Below are positions 1-5,940 of a stretch of DNA of 8,406 nt, in pieces. The notes beneath the pieces were generated by a model that made no database searches, was not told the origin of the DNA, and saw nothing but the letters and a program-made list of their open reading frames with translations. Origin of the DNA: CAZSGN01 sp964606415 (GTDB taxonomy: Bacteria > Bacteroidota > Bacteroidia > Bacteroidales > JBBRXJ01); contig CAZSGN010000116.1 in NCBI GenBank assembly GCA_964606415.1, positions 1 through 8,406 on the forward strand. Reading direction: 5' to 3'. The translations under genes were made by a program, and so were the position numbers. Positions within the stretch are counted from its first letter, which is position 1. Each line of letters begins with the position of its first letter.

Positions 1-520
1 CGATATCTATTACAGCGATTATTCACAAGAAGAAGAGCAATGGCTCCCATTTGAAGAATTTGAGGATATTAACTCCAAATATTGGGAATCTCATGCAAGT
101 ATTACTGCAGATGGAGAAAAGGTGTATTTTGCATCTAATCATAAAAAATCAAAAGGAGGAATGGACATCTTTTACATTGAAAAAAATGACCGTGGCAAAT
201 GGGGTAAACCAGTTCCTTTATCAGATAAGATCAATACCAAATTTAATGAAGAAAGTCCTTTTATCACATCAGACGATTCGATGTTGTTTTTTGCTTCGCA
301 GGGACATGAAGAAAATATAGGAGGTTATGACATTTACTATAGCAAAAAGACTGGCAATACCTGGTCTGAGCCTGTAAATTTAGGATACCCGATAAATACG
401 CCTGATGATGAACTCTTTTTCTCACCCTCTGCAGATGGAAAAACAGGCTATTTTTCACGAATCAATAAAAAAGATAAACAGGATATATTCAAGGTCCGGC
501 TAAAACTGGAAGAAGAATAA
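1..520 (+). CDS. PD40 (WD40-like/TolB-type) beta-propeller protein, 3' part only
   Basis: This is the C-terminal 172 residues of a longer protein; the first complete codon is at position 2 and the stop is TAA at 518-520. About three PD40 propeller blades are visible. Each has the pattern of an aspartate-rich DG/DD turn, a YFAS or FFAS strand, then GGMDIFY or GGYDIYYS, then a W-x-x-P-V-x-L segment (fragment residues about 34-76, 86-128 and 137-170). The last blade has the typical DGKTGYFS turn. In Bacteroidota such blades are usually found in periplasmic or outer-membrane proteins, often followed by an OmpA-like peptidoglycan-binding domain. Here the protein ends about ten residues after the last blade (KLEEE), so any OmpA domain is absent from the C-terminus. 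The N-terminus, and therefore any signal peptide or TPR region, lies outside the window. The family call is firm; the exact role is unknown. Confidence 0.85.
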   Translation, partial: DIYYSDYSQEEEQWLPFEEFEDINSKYWESHASITADGEKVYFASNHKKSKGGMDIFYIEKNDRGKWGKPVPLSDKINTKFNEESPFITSDDSMLFFASQGHEENIGGYDIYYSKKTGNTWSEPVNLGYPINTPDDELFFSPSADGKTGYFSRINKKDKQDIFKVRLKLEEE

Positions 521-527
521 TAAAAAC

Positions 528-537
528 AGGGAGAAGG
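528..537 (+). promoter_or_regulatory. Purine-rich ribosome binding site supporting a TTG start
   Basis: The stretch AGGGAGAAGG lies between the stop of the propeller gene (518-520) and the TTG at 540-542. The GGGAG core ends 6 nt before the TTG. There is no ATG or GTG in this frame between the upstream stop and the first conserved GNAT residues, so this site decides the start. Confidence 0.55.
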
Positions 538-539
538 CC

Positions 540-1073
540 TTGCCGTTATTAGAAAATGAGCATATCATATTAAGAGCACCAGAACCAGAAGACCTGGATT
601 TGCTATATCAATGGGAAAACAACACCGAGATATGGCAGGTAAGTAACACGCTCACCCCTTTCTCTCGCCATCTTCTTAAAAAATACCTTAAAACCGCCCA
701 TCGGGATATCTTTGAAACAAGGCAACTACGACTCATGATCAGCCAAAAAAAGCCGGTTGCAACAATTGGAACCATCGATCTTTTTGATTATGACCCTCTT
801 AACCAGCGTGCAGGAATAGGGATTTTAATCGGAAATCCTAATGAAAGAAATAAAGGCCATGCCTCCTCTTCATTAAACCTCCTCATTGACTATACCTTTG
901 ATGTATTACACATGCACCAGGTTTATTGTCATATCATGGCCAGCAATAAAAAAAGCATCGAATTATTTAAGAAGCATGGTTTCGAATACCGTGGAAGTAA
1001 AAAAGAATGGGTCCGAAGTCCCGAAGGCTGGATTGATGAATTATTTTTCCAAAAGATCAACCCTCATCATTAA
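540..1073 (+). CDS. GNAT-family N-acetyltransferase (RimJ/RimL/SpeG-like)
   Basis: A 177-residue protein with one complete GNAT fold, predicted to transfer an acetyl group from acetyl-CoA to an amine; the substrate cannot be read from the sequence. The N-terminus (LLENEHIILRAPEPEDLDLL, residues 3-22, with YQWENN following) is the usual opening of RimJ/RimL-type acetyltransferases, including SpeG-like ones. Motif A, the CoA pyrophosphate loop, is R103-N-K-G-H-A108. Motif B is around N136 (ASNKKSIELFKKHGF, residues 134-148). The start is TTG at 540-542: it gives the expected family N-terminus, has a purine-rich RBS, and no in-frame ATG exists nearby. It lies 19 nt after the propeller gene and may be co-transcribed. 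Its 3' end overlaps the end of the opposing HsdR-N-like gene by 17 bp. Cytoplasmic; the family is certain, the substrate is not. Confidence 0.9.
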   Translation: MPLLENEHIILRAPEPEDLDLLYQWENNTEIWQVSNTLTPFSRHLLKKYLKTAHRDIFETRQLRLMISQKKPVATIGTIDLFDYDPLNQRAGIGILIGNPNERNKGHASSSLNLLIDYTFDVLHMHQVYCHIMASNKKSIELFKKHGFEYRGSKKEWVRSPEGWIDELFFQKINPHH

Positions 1074-1518
1074 TGGTTTTATACTCCGGAATTTTTGATA
1101 AAGAGATGATTTGCTTTTTGTCTTTATCCACTTCAAACACATAATGATCTAAGCCATTAGTCAGTAAAAGATAACGCACCTGAAGAAAAAAATTATACTG
1201 GCTAACCTGCTCTGCAACCCCCTGATTGATCTTAACATCCGGCGCCTTGCATTCTACGATCATCAAAGGCGAGCCTGAATCACTGAAAACAACCACATCT
1301 GCCCTTTTTTGACGCTGATTAAAAACAAAATGATATTCCGAAGCCATAAGCCCTAAAGGATAATCCAGATAAAAAGCCAGGTAATGAATAAGATGCTGCC
1401 GAACCCATTCTTCCGGAGTTAAAGCAACATATTTTTTTCGAAGAATATCCCAGACCTCATTAATATCATTTGTTTTAACAGTTAAATCAGCTGCGGGAAA
1501 ATGAAGTGACGGATACAT
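1057..1518 (-). CDS. HsdR N-terminal-like (HSDR_N_2) PD-(D/E)XK-fold protein, stand-alone
   Basis: A 153-residue protein resembling only the N-terminal nuclease-like domain of type I restriction enzyme R subunits. The PD-(D/E)XK core is readable: D74 in RADVVVF, then E89 and K91 in MIVECKAP, followed by Q104 in a helix (AEQVSQYNFF). A conserved EEWVRQH block (residues 37-43) precedes it. There is no helicase region, and no HsdM or HsdS gene in the window, so this is not a restriction system. Bacteroidota commonly carry such short proteins as annotated 'type I restriction enzyme HsdR N-terminal domain' genes, and from memory they are often found near holA, as here. ATG at 1516-1518 is preferred over the adjacent TTG at 1519-1521. 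It starts 11 nt after the secreted-protein gene, so the two probably form an operon. Catalytic residues appear intact, but its biological role is unknown. Confidence 0.85.
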   Translation of the reverse strand: MYPSLHFPAADLTVKTNDINEVWDILRKKYVALTPEEWVRQHLIHYLAFYLDYPLGLMASEYHFVFNQRQKRADVVVFSDSGSPLMIVECKAPDVKINQGVAEQVSQYNFFLQVRYLLLTNGLDHYVFEVDKDKKQIISLSKIPEYKTINDEG

Positions 1519-1529
1519 CAAAACAAAGC

Positions 1530-2336
1530 TTATCTTACAATGATTTTTTCAGAAACAGACCCTACTATAGCTATATAAATACCCTTCTGCACACCATTTA
1601 GCAGAATTTTATCCTTTTTCCCATTTACAGCAGTCTTTTTCACCAATGACCCAAGCATATTATAAACAAATACTTCTTCGGTATGCACATTAGATCTCTC
1701 CACCCAGAAAAAATCACTATCAGCAGGACCTGAATAAATCCGTAAACCTGGCTTATTTGCTCCAACCTGCGAAAAACCGGTAGGAACATGTATGCCTTTC
1801 CGGATCAGTTCCCTCACAACAACGCCATTATCAAGATATTGGATAGGGCCGACATCCGGAGCATATATAACATTTATCTGCTCTGCTTCATCATAAACAT
1901 GATAACAATCCTGGTAAGTTCCCAAGGGAACGGTTACTTGCCCTACTGAATCGGCATAAAAAGTAAAAGAAAAAGAACTGCCAAGATAAGTACCACTTAC
2001 CTCCCAGGAATCACCAGGTTGGTATGAGTGCTGGGTAATTTTATATCCATTCAAGGTCTTGGAATGAATATCATTACTGCTATCAGGATGATCATATAAC
2101 TCATTGAATTCCTCGGTAACCGTTCCGGTATCATAAATGTCATGTAGCCGGTACAAGTCATAAGTGCCATCATTATAAAATGAATCAATAATGGATGAAT
2201 CCGTGCCAATAACCTTGCCATCTTCTATGACATTATAAACCCAATACCGGTTATATTCCAGCGGAAAATAATCCTGGCTGTTAATAAAACCTATGCTTAC
2301 AAGAGACAAGAATAAAAAAGCATAAAAATGTTTCAT
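1530..2336 (-). CDS. Secreted protein with a T9SS type A-like C-terminal sorting domain
   Basis: A 268-residue exported protein of unknown function. Residues 1-20 are a Sec-type signal peptide (MKHFY followed by a hydrophobic core and INS-Q). The mature part opens with DYFPLEYNRYWVYNV, the 'yfPL..gn.WvY' start seen in many secreted Bacteroidota proteins. It continues with VTVPLGTYQDCYHVY (134-148) and YAPDVGPIQYLDNG (158-171), a combination typical of the same group. Residues about 198-268 match a T9SS C-terminal domain: an IY strand, VFVYNMLGSLVKK (222-234), a loop, ILLNGVQKGIYIAIV (244-258) and a basic end (EKIIVR). The usual PNP after the first strand reads SGP here (residues 202-204). Function would be at the cell surface or in the medium after T9SS export. 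It is the first gene of a likely two-gene unit with the HsdR-N-like gene. Confidence 0.85.
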   Translation of the reverse strand: MKHFYAFLFLSLVSIGFINSQDYFPLEYNRYWVYNVIEDGKVIGTDSSIIDSFYNDGTYDLYRLHDIYDTGTVTEEFNELYDHPDSSNDIHSKTLNGYKITQHSYQPGDSWEVSGTYLGSSFSFTFYADSVGQVTVPLGTYQDCYHVYDEAEQINVIYAPDVGPIQYLDNGVVVRELIRKGIHVPTGFSQVGANKPGLRIYSGPADSDFFWVERSNVHTEEVFVYNMLGSLVKKTAVNGKKDKILLNGVQKGIYIAIVGSVSEKIIVR

Positions 2337-2394
2337 GGTTGATTTATTAAAATATTAATATAAAAAATGCATATATTTTAAAACAGAATAAACC

Positions 2395-2426
2395 TAAAAA
2401 TAAAGAAAATATAATTTATACCCAAA
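2395..2426 (-). promoter_or_regulatory. Candidate Bacteroidota-type promoter for the secreted-protein gene
   Basis: On the minus strand a TTTG box (2423-2426) is followed after 20 nt by TATTTTTA (2395-2402), which matches 7 of 8 positions of the Bacteroidota -7 element TAnnTTTG. The spacing fits the known range. Transcription would start near 2388, giving a leader of about 50 nt. The region is AT-rich, so a chance match is possible. Confidence 0.45.
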
Positions 2427-2541
2427 TTGATTGACGACAAACTTTAGGCTACTTTGAGAAATAAAATCACCTAATCAAAATCCTCTTAATCAATAACCTA
2501 AAAAGATTTATTTTAGATCAATAAACCTCCTTCTTTTTTTC

Positions 2542-2562
2542 CCGCCGATGGCGGAATTTCCG
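2542..2562. repeat. GC-rich inverted repeat with two overlapping stems
   Basis: CCGCC-GAT-GGCGG (2542-2554) is a perfect 5-bp stem with a 3-nt loop. Its right arm overlaps CGGAA-T-TTCCG (2552-2562), a second perfect 5-bp inverted repeat, so the two structures exclude each other. It sits about 160 bp upstream of holA, is preceded by a run of T, and differs sharply in composition from its surroundings. It could be a protein-binding site, a short dispersed repeat or a weak hairpin; the sequence does not decide. Confidence 0.5.
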
Positions 2563-2692
2563 TTTTACTCCGGCTTAATAAAAAAATCAAAAAATCAAGG
2601 CTGACAGTTATTATTTAACAAGTTCTACAAAAACAAATCAAAAAGGTAGCTGAAAAAACAGCCTGATCAAAAGAAAAAATTCGCCATTTTTG

Positions 2693-2700
2693 TATCTTTA
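2693..2700 (+). promoter_or_regulatory. Candidate -7 promoter element upstream of holA
   Basis: TATCTTTA matches 7 of 8 positions of TAnnTTTG and ends 21 nt before the holA ATG, implying a very short leader. No clear TTTG -33 box is seen at the proper distance, so this rests on the -7 element alone. If real it would drive the whole four-gene unit from holA to the aminotransferase. Confidence 0.35.
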
Positions 2701-2721
2701 TGATGCCTAAAAATAGAAAAT

Positions 2722-3723
2722 ATGAAGTATAACGAGGTAATCAAAGACCTGAAAAACAAAATATACCATCCGGTTTACCTGTTAATGGGAGCAGAACCTT
2801 TTTACATCGATAAAGTGACCGATTACATCGCCACTCATATACTGGAAGAACATGAAAAAGACTTTAACCAAACCGTTTTTTATGGGAAAGATGCTGATGT
2901 TGAACAGATTATCAATGCCTCCAAACGATACCCGATGATGGCCAACCATCAGGTTATTATTATCCGTGAAGCCCAGGAATTAAAAGATATTGACAAACTC
3001 ATTTATTACACGGACCAACCGCTTAAATCAACGATTCTGGTCATTAATTACAAATACAAAAAATTTGATAAGCGGAAAAAACTTTACAAATCGATACAGA
3101 CCAACGGATTGGTTTTTGAATCTCCCGAAATAAAGGACTATAAATTACCAGAGTGGATAAGCCAGTTTGTCAAAAGCAAAAAATACCAGATTGATGACAA
3201 GGCTGCACATATTCTGGCAGAAAACCTGGGAAATGATCTTGGAAAAATTGCCAATGAACTTGACAAACTGATTATTACGCTGCCCAAAGATTCCAAAAAC
3301 ATTACAGCGGAGCAAATAGAAAAAAATATAGGAATCAGTAAAGATTACAACAATTTTGAACTTACTAATGCCCTTTGTGATAAAAACTTACTTAAAGCTT
3401 ACCGCATTATAGATTATTTTGGGCGAAATCCTAAAAATCATCACATCTCCGCAACACTTGCCACACTTTATTACTTTTTCAGTAAAGTAATGGCCTTCCA
3501 TTTTGTCAAAGATAAATCACAACAAAACGTAGCATCTTCACTCGGCATTCATCCTTTTTTGGTCAATAACTATAAAAAAGCAGCCCAGCAATTTAAGCCG
3601 CCCAAAATAGCCCGCATAATAGACACATTGAGAGAATACGACCTGAGATCTAAAGGACTAGGGAGTTCACACACCCCGGATAGTGAATTAATGAAAGAAA
3701 TGTTATACAAAATCATCCATTAA
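2722..3723 (+). CDS. holA: DNA polymerase III subunit delta
   Basis: A 333-residue clamp-loader delta subunit, which opens the beta sliding clamp during loading onto primed DNA as part of the DnaX complex. The N-terminal domain carries the family signature YLLMGAEPFYID (residues 19-30), where the Walker A loop is degenerate as expected for non-ATPase delta. It also has YPMMANHQVIIIREAQEL (70-87). A middle helical domain has the LAENLGNDLGKIANELDKL segment, and the C-terminal collar domain ends in LMKEMLYKIIH, typical of Bacteroidota HolA. Length is normal for the family. The ATG at 2722 is the only sensible start. It is the first gene of a compact operon; the rhomboid gene begins one nucleotide after its stop. 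The first gene of the minus-strand unit diverges from it across the 385-bp gap. Confidence 0.95.
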   Translation: MKYNEVIKDLKNKIYHPVYLLMGAEPFYIDKVTDYIATHILEEHEKDFNQTVFYGKDADVEQIINASKRYPMMANHQVIIIREAQELKDIDKLIYYTDQPLKSTILVINYKYKKFDKRKKLYKSIQTNGLVFESPEIKDYKLPEWISQFVKSKKYQIDDKAAHILAENLGNDLGKIANELDKLIITLPKDSKNITAEQIEKNIGISKDYNNFELTNALCDKNLLKAYRIIDYFGRNPKNHHISATLATLYYFFSKVMAFHFVKDKSQQNVASSLGIHPFLVNNYKKAAQQFKPPKIARIIDTLREYDLRSKGLGSSHTPDSELMKEMLYKIIH

Positions 3724-3724
3724 T

Positions 3725-4342
3725 ATGACCTACATAATTATTATCATCACGCTGTTTATATCCATTCCTGCCTTCAGCCGACCAGACTTAATCTCAAGGC
3801 TAAGTCTTAATCCATACCAGATCATCCAGCGTAAAGAATGGTACCGGCTAATATCTCATGCTTTCGTACATGCTAACTGGATGCACCTGATAATTAACAT
3901 GTACGTCCTATATGCATTTGGGCGTTATGTTGAGTATTATTTTGAGAAATTAGCAGCTCAGGGTCTTATTGATATGCCACAGATGCATTTTTTAATCATG
4001 TATATTGGAAGCATCCTGGTATCCGTTTTAACGACCCTCAAAAAACATAAAAATGATTATATGTATAGCGCTGTGGGCGCATCAGGTGCAGTATCAGCCA
4101 TCGTATTCACGTTTATTTTTTTTGCCCCCTGGGAAAAAATCTATTTTTTCTTCGTCCTTCCTATTCCGGCGATTGTCTTCGGTATCTTATATTTGGCATA
4201 TAGTCAATATATGAGTCACAAAGAAGGAGATAATATTAACCATGACGCCCATTTTCTTGGCGCACTTTTTGGAATGATTTATCCGGTTCTGATTAATCCT
4301 GAACTGTTTTTTGTTTTTATTAATCATTTAACAGGACAATAA
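3725..4342 (+). CDS. Rhomboid-family intramembrane serine protease
   Basis: A 205-residue inner-membrane protein with about six hydrophobic segments (roughly residues 2-18, 50-67, 87-104, 115-133, 138-160, 176-198). This fits the minimal six-helix rhomboid core without extra domains. The catalytic serine is S120 in GASG (118-121), in the fourth segment, and the catalytic histidine is H176 in AHFLGALFG in the last. The conserved HxxxN of the second segment is H54/N58 (HLIINMY), which shapes the oxyanion hole. The protease is therefore expected to be active, cleaving single-pass membrane proteins near or within the bilayer; its substrate is unknown. Translation probably couples to holA (ATG one nucleotide after its stop) and to the next gene (TAATG overlap). 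The functional link with the neighbours is not evident. Confidence 0.93.
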   Translation: MTYIIIIITLFISIPAFSRPDLISRLSLNPYQIIQRKEWYRLISHAFVHANWMHLIINMYVLYAFGRYVEYYFEKLAAQGLIDMPQMHFLIMYIGSILVSVLTTLKKHKNDYMYSAVGASGAVSAIVFTFIFFAPWEKIYFFFVLPIPAIVFGILYLAYSQYMSHKEGDNINHDAHFLGALFGMIYPVLINPELFFVFINHLTGQ

Positions 4343-4830
4343 TGGAAAAAGCTTTTTTTCTTGACCGGGACGGTGTATTAAACAAAGAAATTGGTAATTA
4401 TGCCTGGCATGAAAAAGATTTTGAATTATTGCCATTTATTTTTGACTGGTTGAAAATTTTGCAGGAACAAAAATACCTTCTTATTGTTATCTCAAACCAG
4501 GGAGGTATAGGAAGAGGTAGATATACCAAAAAAGATGTTGATCATGTTCACACTTTAATGAAACAAAGATTAGAAGAAAACAATATTCACCTGACCGACA
4601 TTTATTATTGTCCACATCACCCCACTTCCAGCAACTGTCTTTGCCGCAAACCAGGACATTTACTTCTTGAAAAAGCCATTGCCAGGTATCACATTAAACC
4701 AGAAAAATCTTTTTTTATAGGAGATTCGGACAGAGATATCATAGCAGCAAAACATGCAGGTGTATCCCCTATAAAGATTCAATCAAACGAAGACCCAACG
4801 CAACAAATAAAGAAAATTCTCCATGTCTGA
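4342..4830 (+). CDS. HAD-IIIA phosphatase, GmhB-like (heptose-bisphosphate or histidinol-phosphate type)
   Basis: A 162-residue cytoplasmic HAD phosphatase. Motif I is FLDRDGVLN with nucleophile D8 and acid/base D10. Motif II is S51 in ISNQGGIGRG, motif III K103 in CRKPG, and motif IV D128 in GDSDRD. A zinc-binding loop with C90, H92, C99 and C101 (CPHH ... CLC) is a hallmark of D-glycero-D-manno-heptose-1,7-bisphosphate 7-phosphatase (GmhB) and the related histidinol-phosphate phosphatase of HisB. It is somewhat shorter than E. coli GmhB (about 190 residues). No other heptose or histidine biosynthesis gene is in the window, so the substrate is open; GmhB-type activity is the more likely reading. 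The ATG shares its A with the rhomboid stop (TAATG), and the stop lies inside the next gene (8-nt overlap), so it is translationally embedded in the operon. Confidence 0.88.
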   Translation: MEKAFFLDRDGVLNKEIGNYAWHEKDFELLPFIFDWLKILQEQKYLLIVISNQGGIGRGRYTKKDVDHVHTLMKQRLEENNIHLTDIYYCPHHPTSSNCLCRKPGHLLLEKAIARYHIKPEKSFFIGDSDRDIIAAKHAGVSPIKIQSNEDPTQQIKKILHV

Positions 4831-5692
4831 TCAACAAAACAGACTCATTCATTTCAATGACGAAATTATCCGGCATGACCATGCAATGGTCTCTCTTGCA
4901 AACCGCTCATTTCTCTTTGGTGATGGATTATTTGAAACCATCCGTACACTGGGAACCGAAATGCCATTCTTTTCCTATCATTATGAGCGACTGTTAAAAG
5001 GGATGACTCTTTTAAAAATGAATATACCCGTATCATGGACAGCCGATTATTTTCAAAAAGAGATAGAAAGACTGATCACACGGAACCGTTCTTTCCTTGG
5101 AAACAGAATCCGGTTGACAGTATACAGGGATTCATCAAGCCAGGGGTATTTACCATTAAATAATCAATGCTCATTCTTCATCGAATCGTTTCCCCTTGAA
5201 AACAAAAACTATTTAATAAACCGCCGCGGCTTACGAATTGACCTTTTTGAAGATATACCTAAACCCATCTCCCCTTTATCAGGAATAAAATCCAATAATG
5301 GGTTACCATTTATACTGGCCTCCATTTACAAGCAGGAAAACAGACTGGATGACTGTTTACTACTTAATCATCAAGGAGAAATTGTTGAAGCTACCAGCTC
5401 CAACTTATTTCTTGTTAAAGAAAAAACCATTTACACGCCGCCCATTGAATCAGGATGTCTGCCCGGCGTTACCCGAGCTATTATAATTGAAATAGCGAAA
5501 TCAGATCAATATAAAATCATTACCGATCAGCCTGTTTTCCCTCAGGATCTTTTGGATGCAGATGAAGTTTTTTTAACAAACTCAATACAAGGTATCAAAT
5601 GGATTGTTGCATACAGAAGAAAACGATATTTCAATCATACTGCCAAGCAGCTCATAAAGCAATTAAACAAGAAAGCAGGTTTCCCGGCTTAA
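4823..5692 (+). CDS. Class IV aminotransferase, PabC/IlvE-like (possible aminodeoxychorismate lyase)
   Basis: A 289-residue PLP enzyme of fold type IV. Visible marks are SFLFGDGLFETIRT (residues 29-42), the arginine-rich RIRLTVYRD strand (95-103), the Schiff-base lysine K156 in SGIKSNN, E189 in EIVEATSSNLFLV (the glutamate near the PLP ring nitrogen), and SGCLPGVTR (210-218), the phosphate-binding turn. FLTNSIQGIKWI (250-261) is the usual C-terminal segment. The family includes 4-amino-4-deoxychorismate lyase (PabC, folate synthesis), branched-chain aminotransferase (IlvE) and D-amino-acid aminotransferase. Length and the LFETIR and NSIQGI segments favour PabC, but no pabA/pabB gene is nearby. 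The ATG overlaps the end of the phosphatase gene by 8 nt. It is the last gene of the operon and points towards yqgE on the opposite strand. Confidence 0.88.
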   Translation: MSDQQNRLIHFNDEIIRHDHAMVSLANRSFLFGDGLFETIRTLGTEMPFFSYHYERLLKGMTLLKMNIPVSWTADYFQKEIERLITRNRSFLGNRIRLTVYRDSSSQGYLPLNNQCSFFIESFPLENKNYLINRRGLRIDLFEDIPKPISPLSGIKSNNGLPFILASIYKQENRLDDCLLLNHQGEIVEATSSNLFLVKEKTIYTPPIESGCLPGVTRAIIIEIAKSDQYKIITDQPVFPQDLLDADEVFLTNSIQGIKWIVAYRRKRYFNHTAKQLIKQLNKKAGFPA

Positions 5693-5703
5693 CTTTAACC
5701 CAA

Positions 5704-5748
5704 ATTGAGCGATTCCACTCAATCGGAATGATTTTTATCAGAAATCAT
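5704..5748 (+). terminator. Hairpin cluster after the holA operon, possible terminator
   Basis: Directly after the aminotransferase stop, ATTGAG (5704-5709) pairs with CTCAAT (5718-5723), and ATGATTT (5728-5734) pairs perfectly with AAATCAT (5742-5748) across a 7-nt loop. A third stem, ATTCC (5712-5716) with GGAAT (5725-5729), competes with both. The stems are AT-rich and there is no long T tract after the last one, so intrinsic termination is plausible but weakly supported. Confidence 0.35.
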
Positions 5749-5810
5749 AGAAGGCCACAAACGGACGCTTGCGGCAGGGAGGGAAACTTTTGTAAATAAT
5801 AAACATGCCT

Positions 5811-5834
5811 TCCTTTTTCTAAAATAAAAAAGGA
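5811..5834. repeat. 8-bp inverted repeat (TCCTTTTT / AAAAAGGA)
   Basis: TCCTTTTT (5811-5818) and AAAAAGGA (5827-5834) form a perfect 8-bp stem with an 8-nt loop in the gap between the two convergent genes. The T-rich left arm and A-rich right arm could serve termination in either direction, chiefly for yqgE on the minus strand. The right arm also contains the AGGAG proposed as an RBS for the small ORF at 5845. Confidence 0.35.
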
Positions 5835-5844
5835 GCAAAAAATT

Positions 5845-5940
5845 ATGAAACTATTATCTATTAAGCTAATAACGATGGGTAACTGGCGAATAAATAAAAA
5901 GCTATTATATTTCACTCATATCACACAAAGGGTTAATTAA
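5845..5940 (+). CDS. Doubtful 31-codon small ORF with a strong ribosome binding site
   Basis: ATG at 5845 opens a 31-residue frame (MKLLSIKLITMGNWRINKKL followed by LYFTHITQRVN) ending at TAA 5938-5940. AAGGAG at 5830-5835 lies 9 nt upstream, the best Shine-Dalgarno-like sequence in the window. The peptide is basic and has no recognisable domain. Its last codons overlap the 3' end of yqgE on the other strand by 8 bp. The SD is also half of an inverted repeat, so it may be sequestered or coincidental. An AT-rich gap can easily produce such a frame by chance. Confidence 0.15.
   Translation: MKLLSIKLITMGNWRINKKLLYFTHITQRVN

Larger units (their letters stand above)
2337..2721. other. Divergent AT-rich intergenic region (385 bp)
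   Basis: This gap separates the minus-strand secreted-protein gene from holA. It contains no convincing ORF or RNA gene. It holds a candidate promoter for each side, a short GC-rich inverted repeat (2542-2562) that stands out against the AT-rich background, and an imperfect direct repeat (ATCAATAACCT at 2489-2499 and ATCAATAAACCT at 2517-2528, spaced 28 bp). The rest is low-complexity A/T sequence. Confidence 0.7.

Noticed and set aside
1057..1518. Type I restriction-modification or other defence system
   Set aside because: Only the N-terminal nuclease-like domain is present. No methylase, specificity or helicase gene and no defence neighbours occur in the window.
1519..1521. TTG as the start of the HsdR-N-like gene
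   Set aside because: An ATG follows directly at 1516-1518 and is the more likely start; no RBS favours the TTG.
5599..5799. 66-residue frame overlapping the end of the aminotransferase gene
   Set aside because: It lies mostly in another frame of a clear gene and continues into an unconserved-looking gap; its composition is not protein-like.
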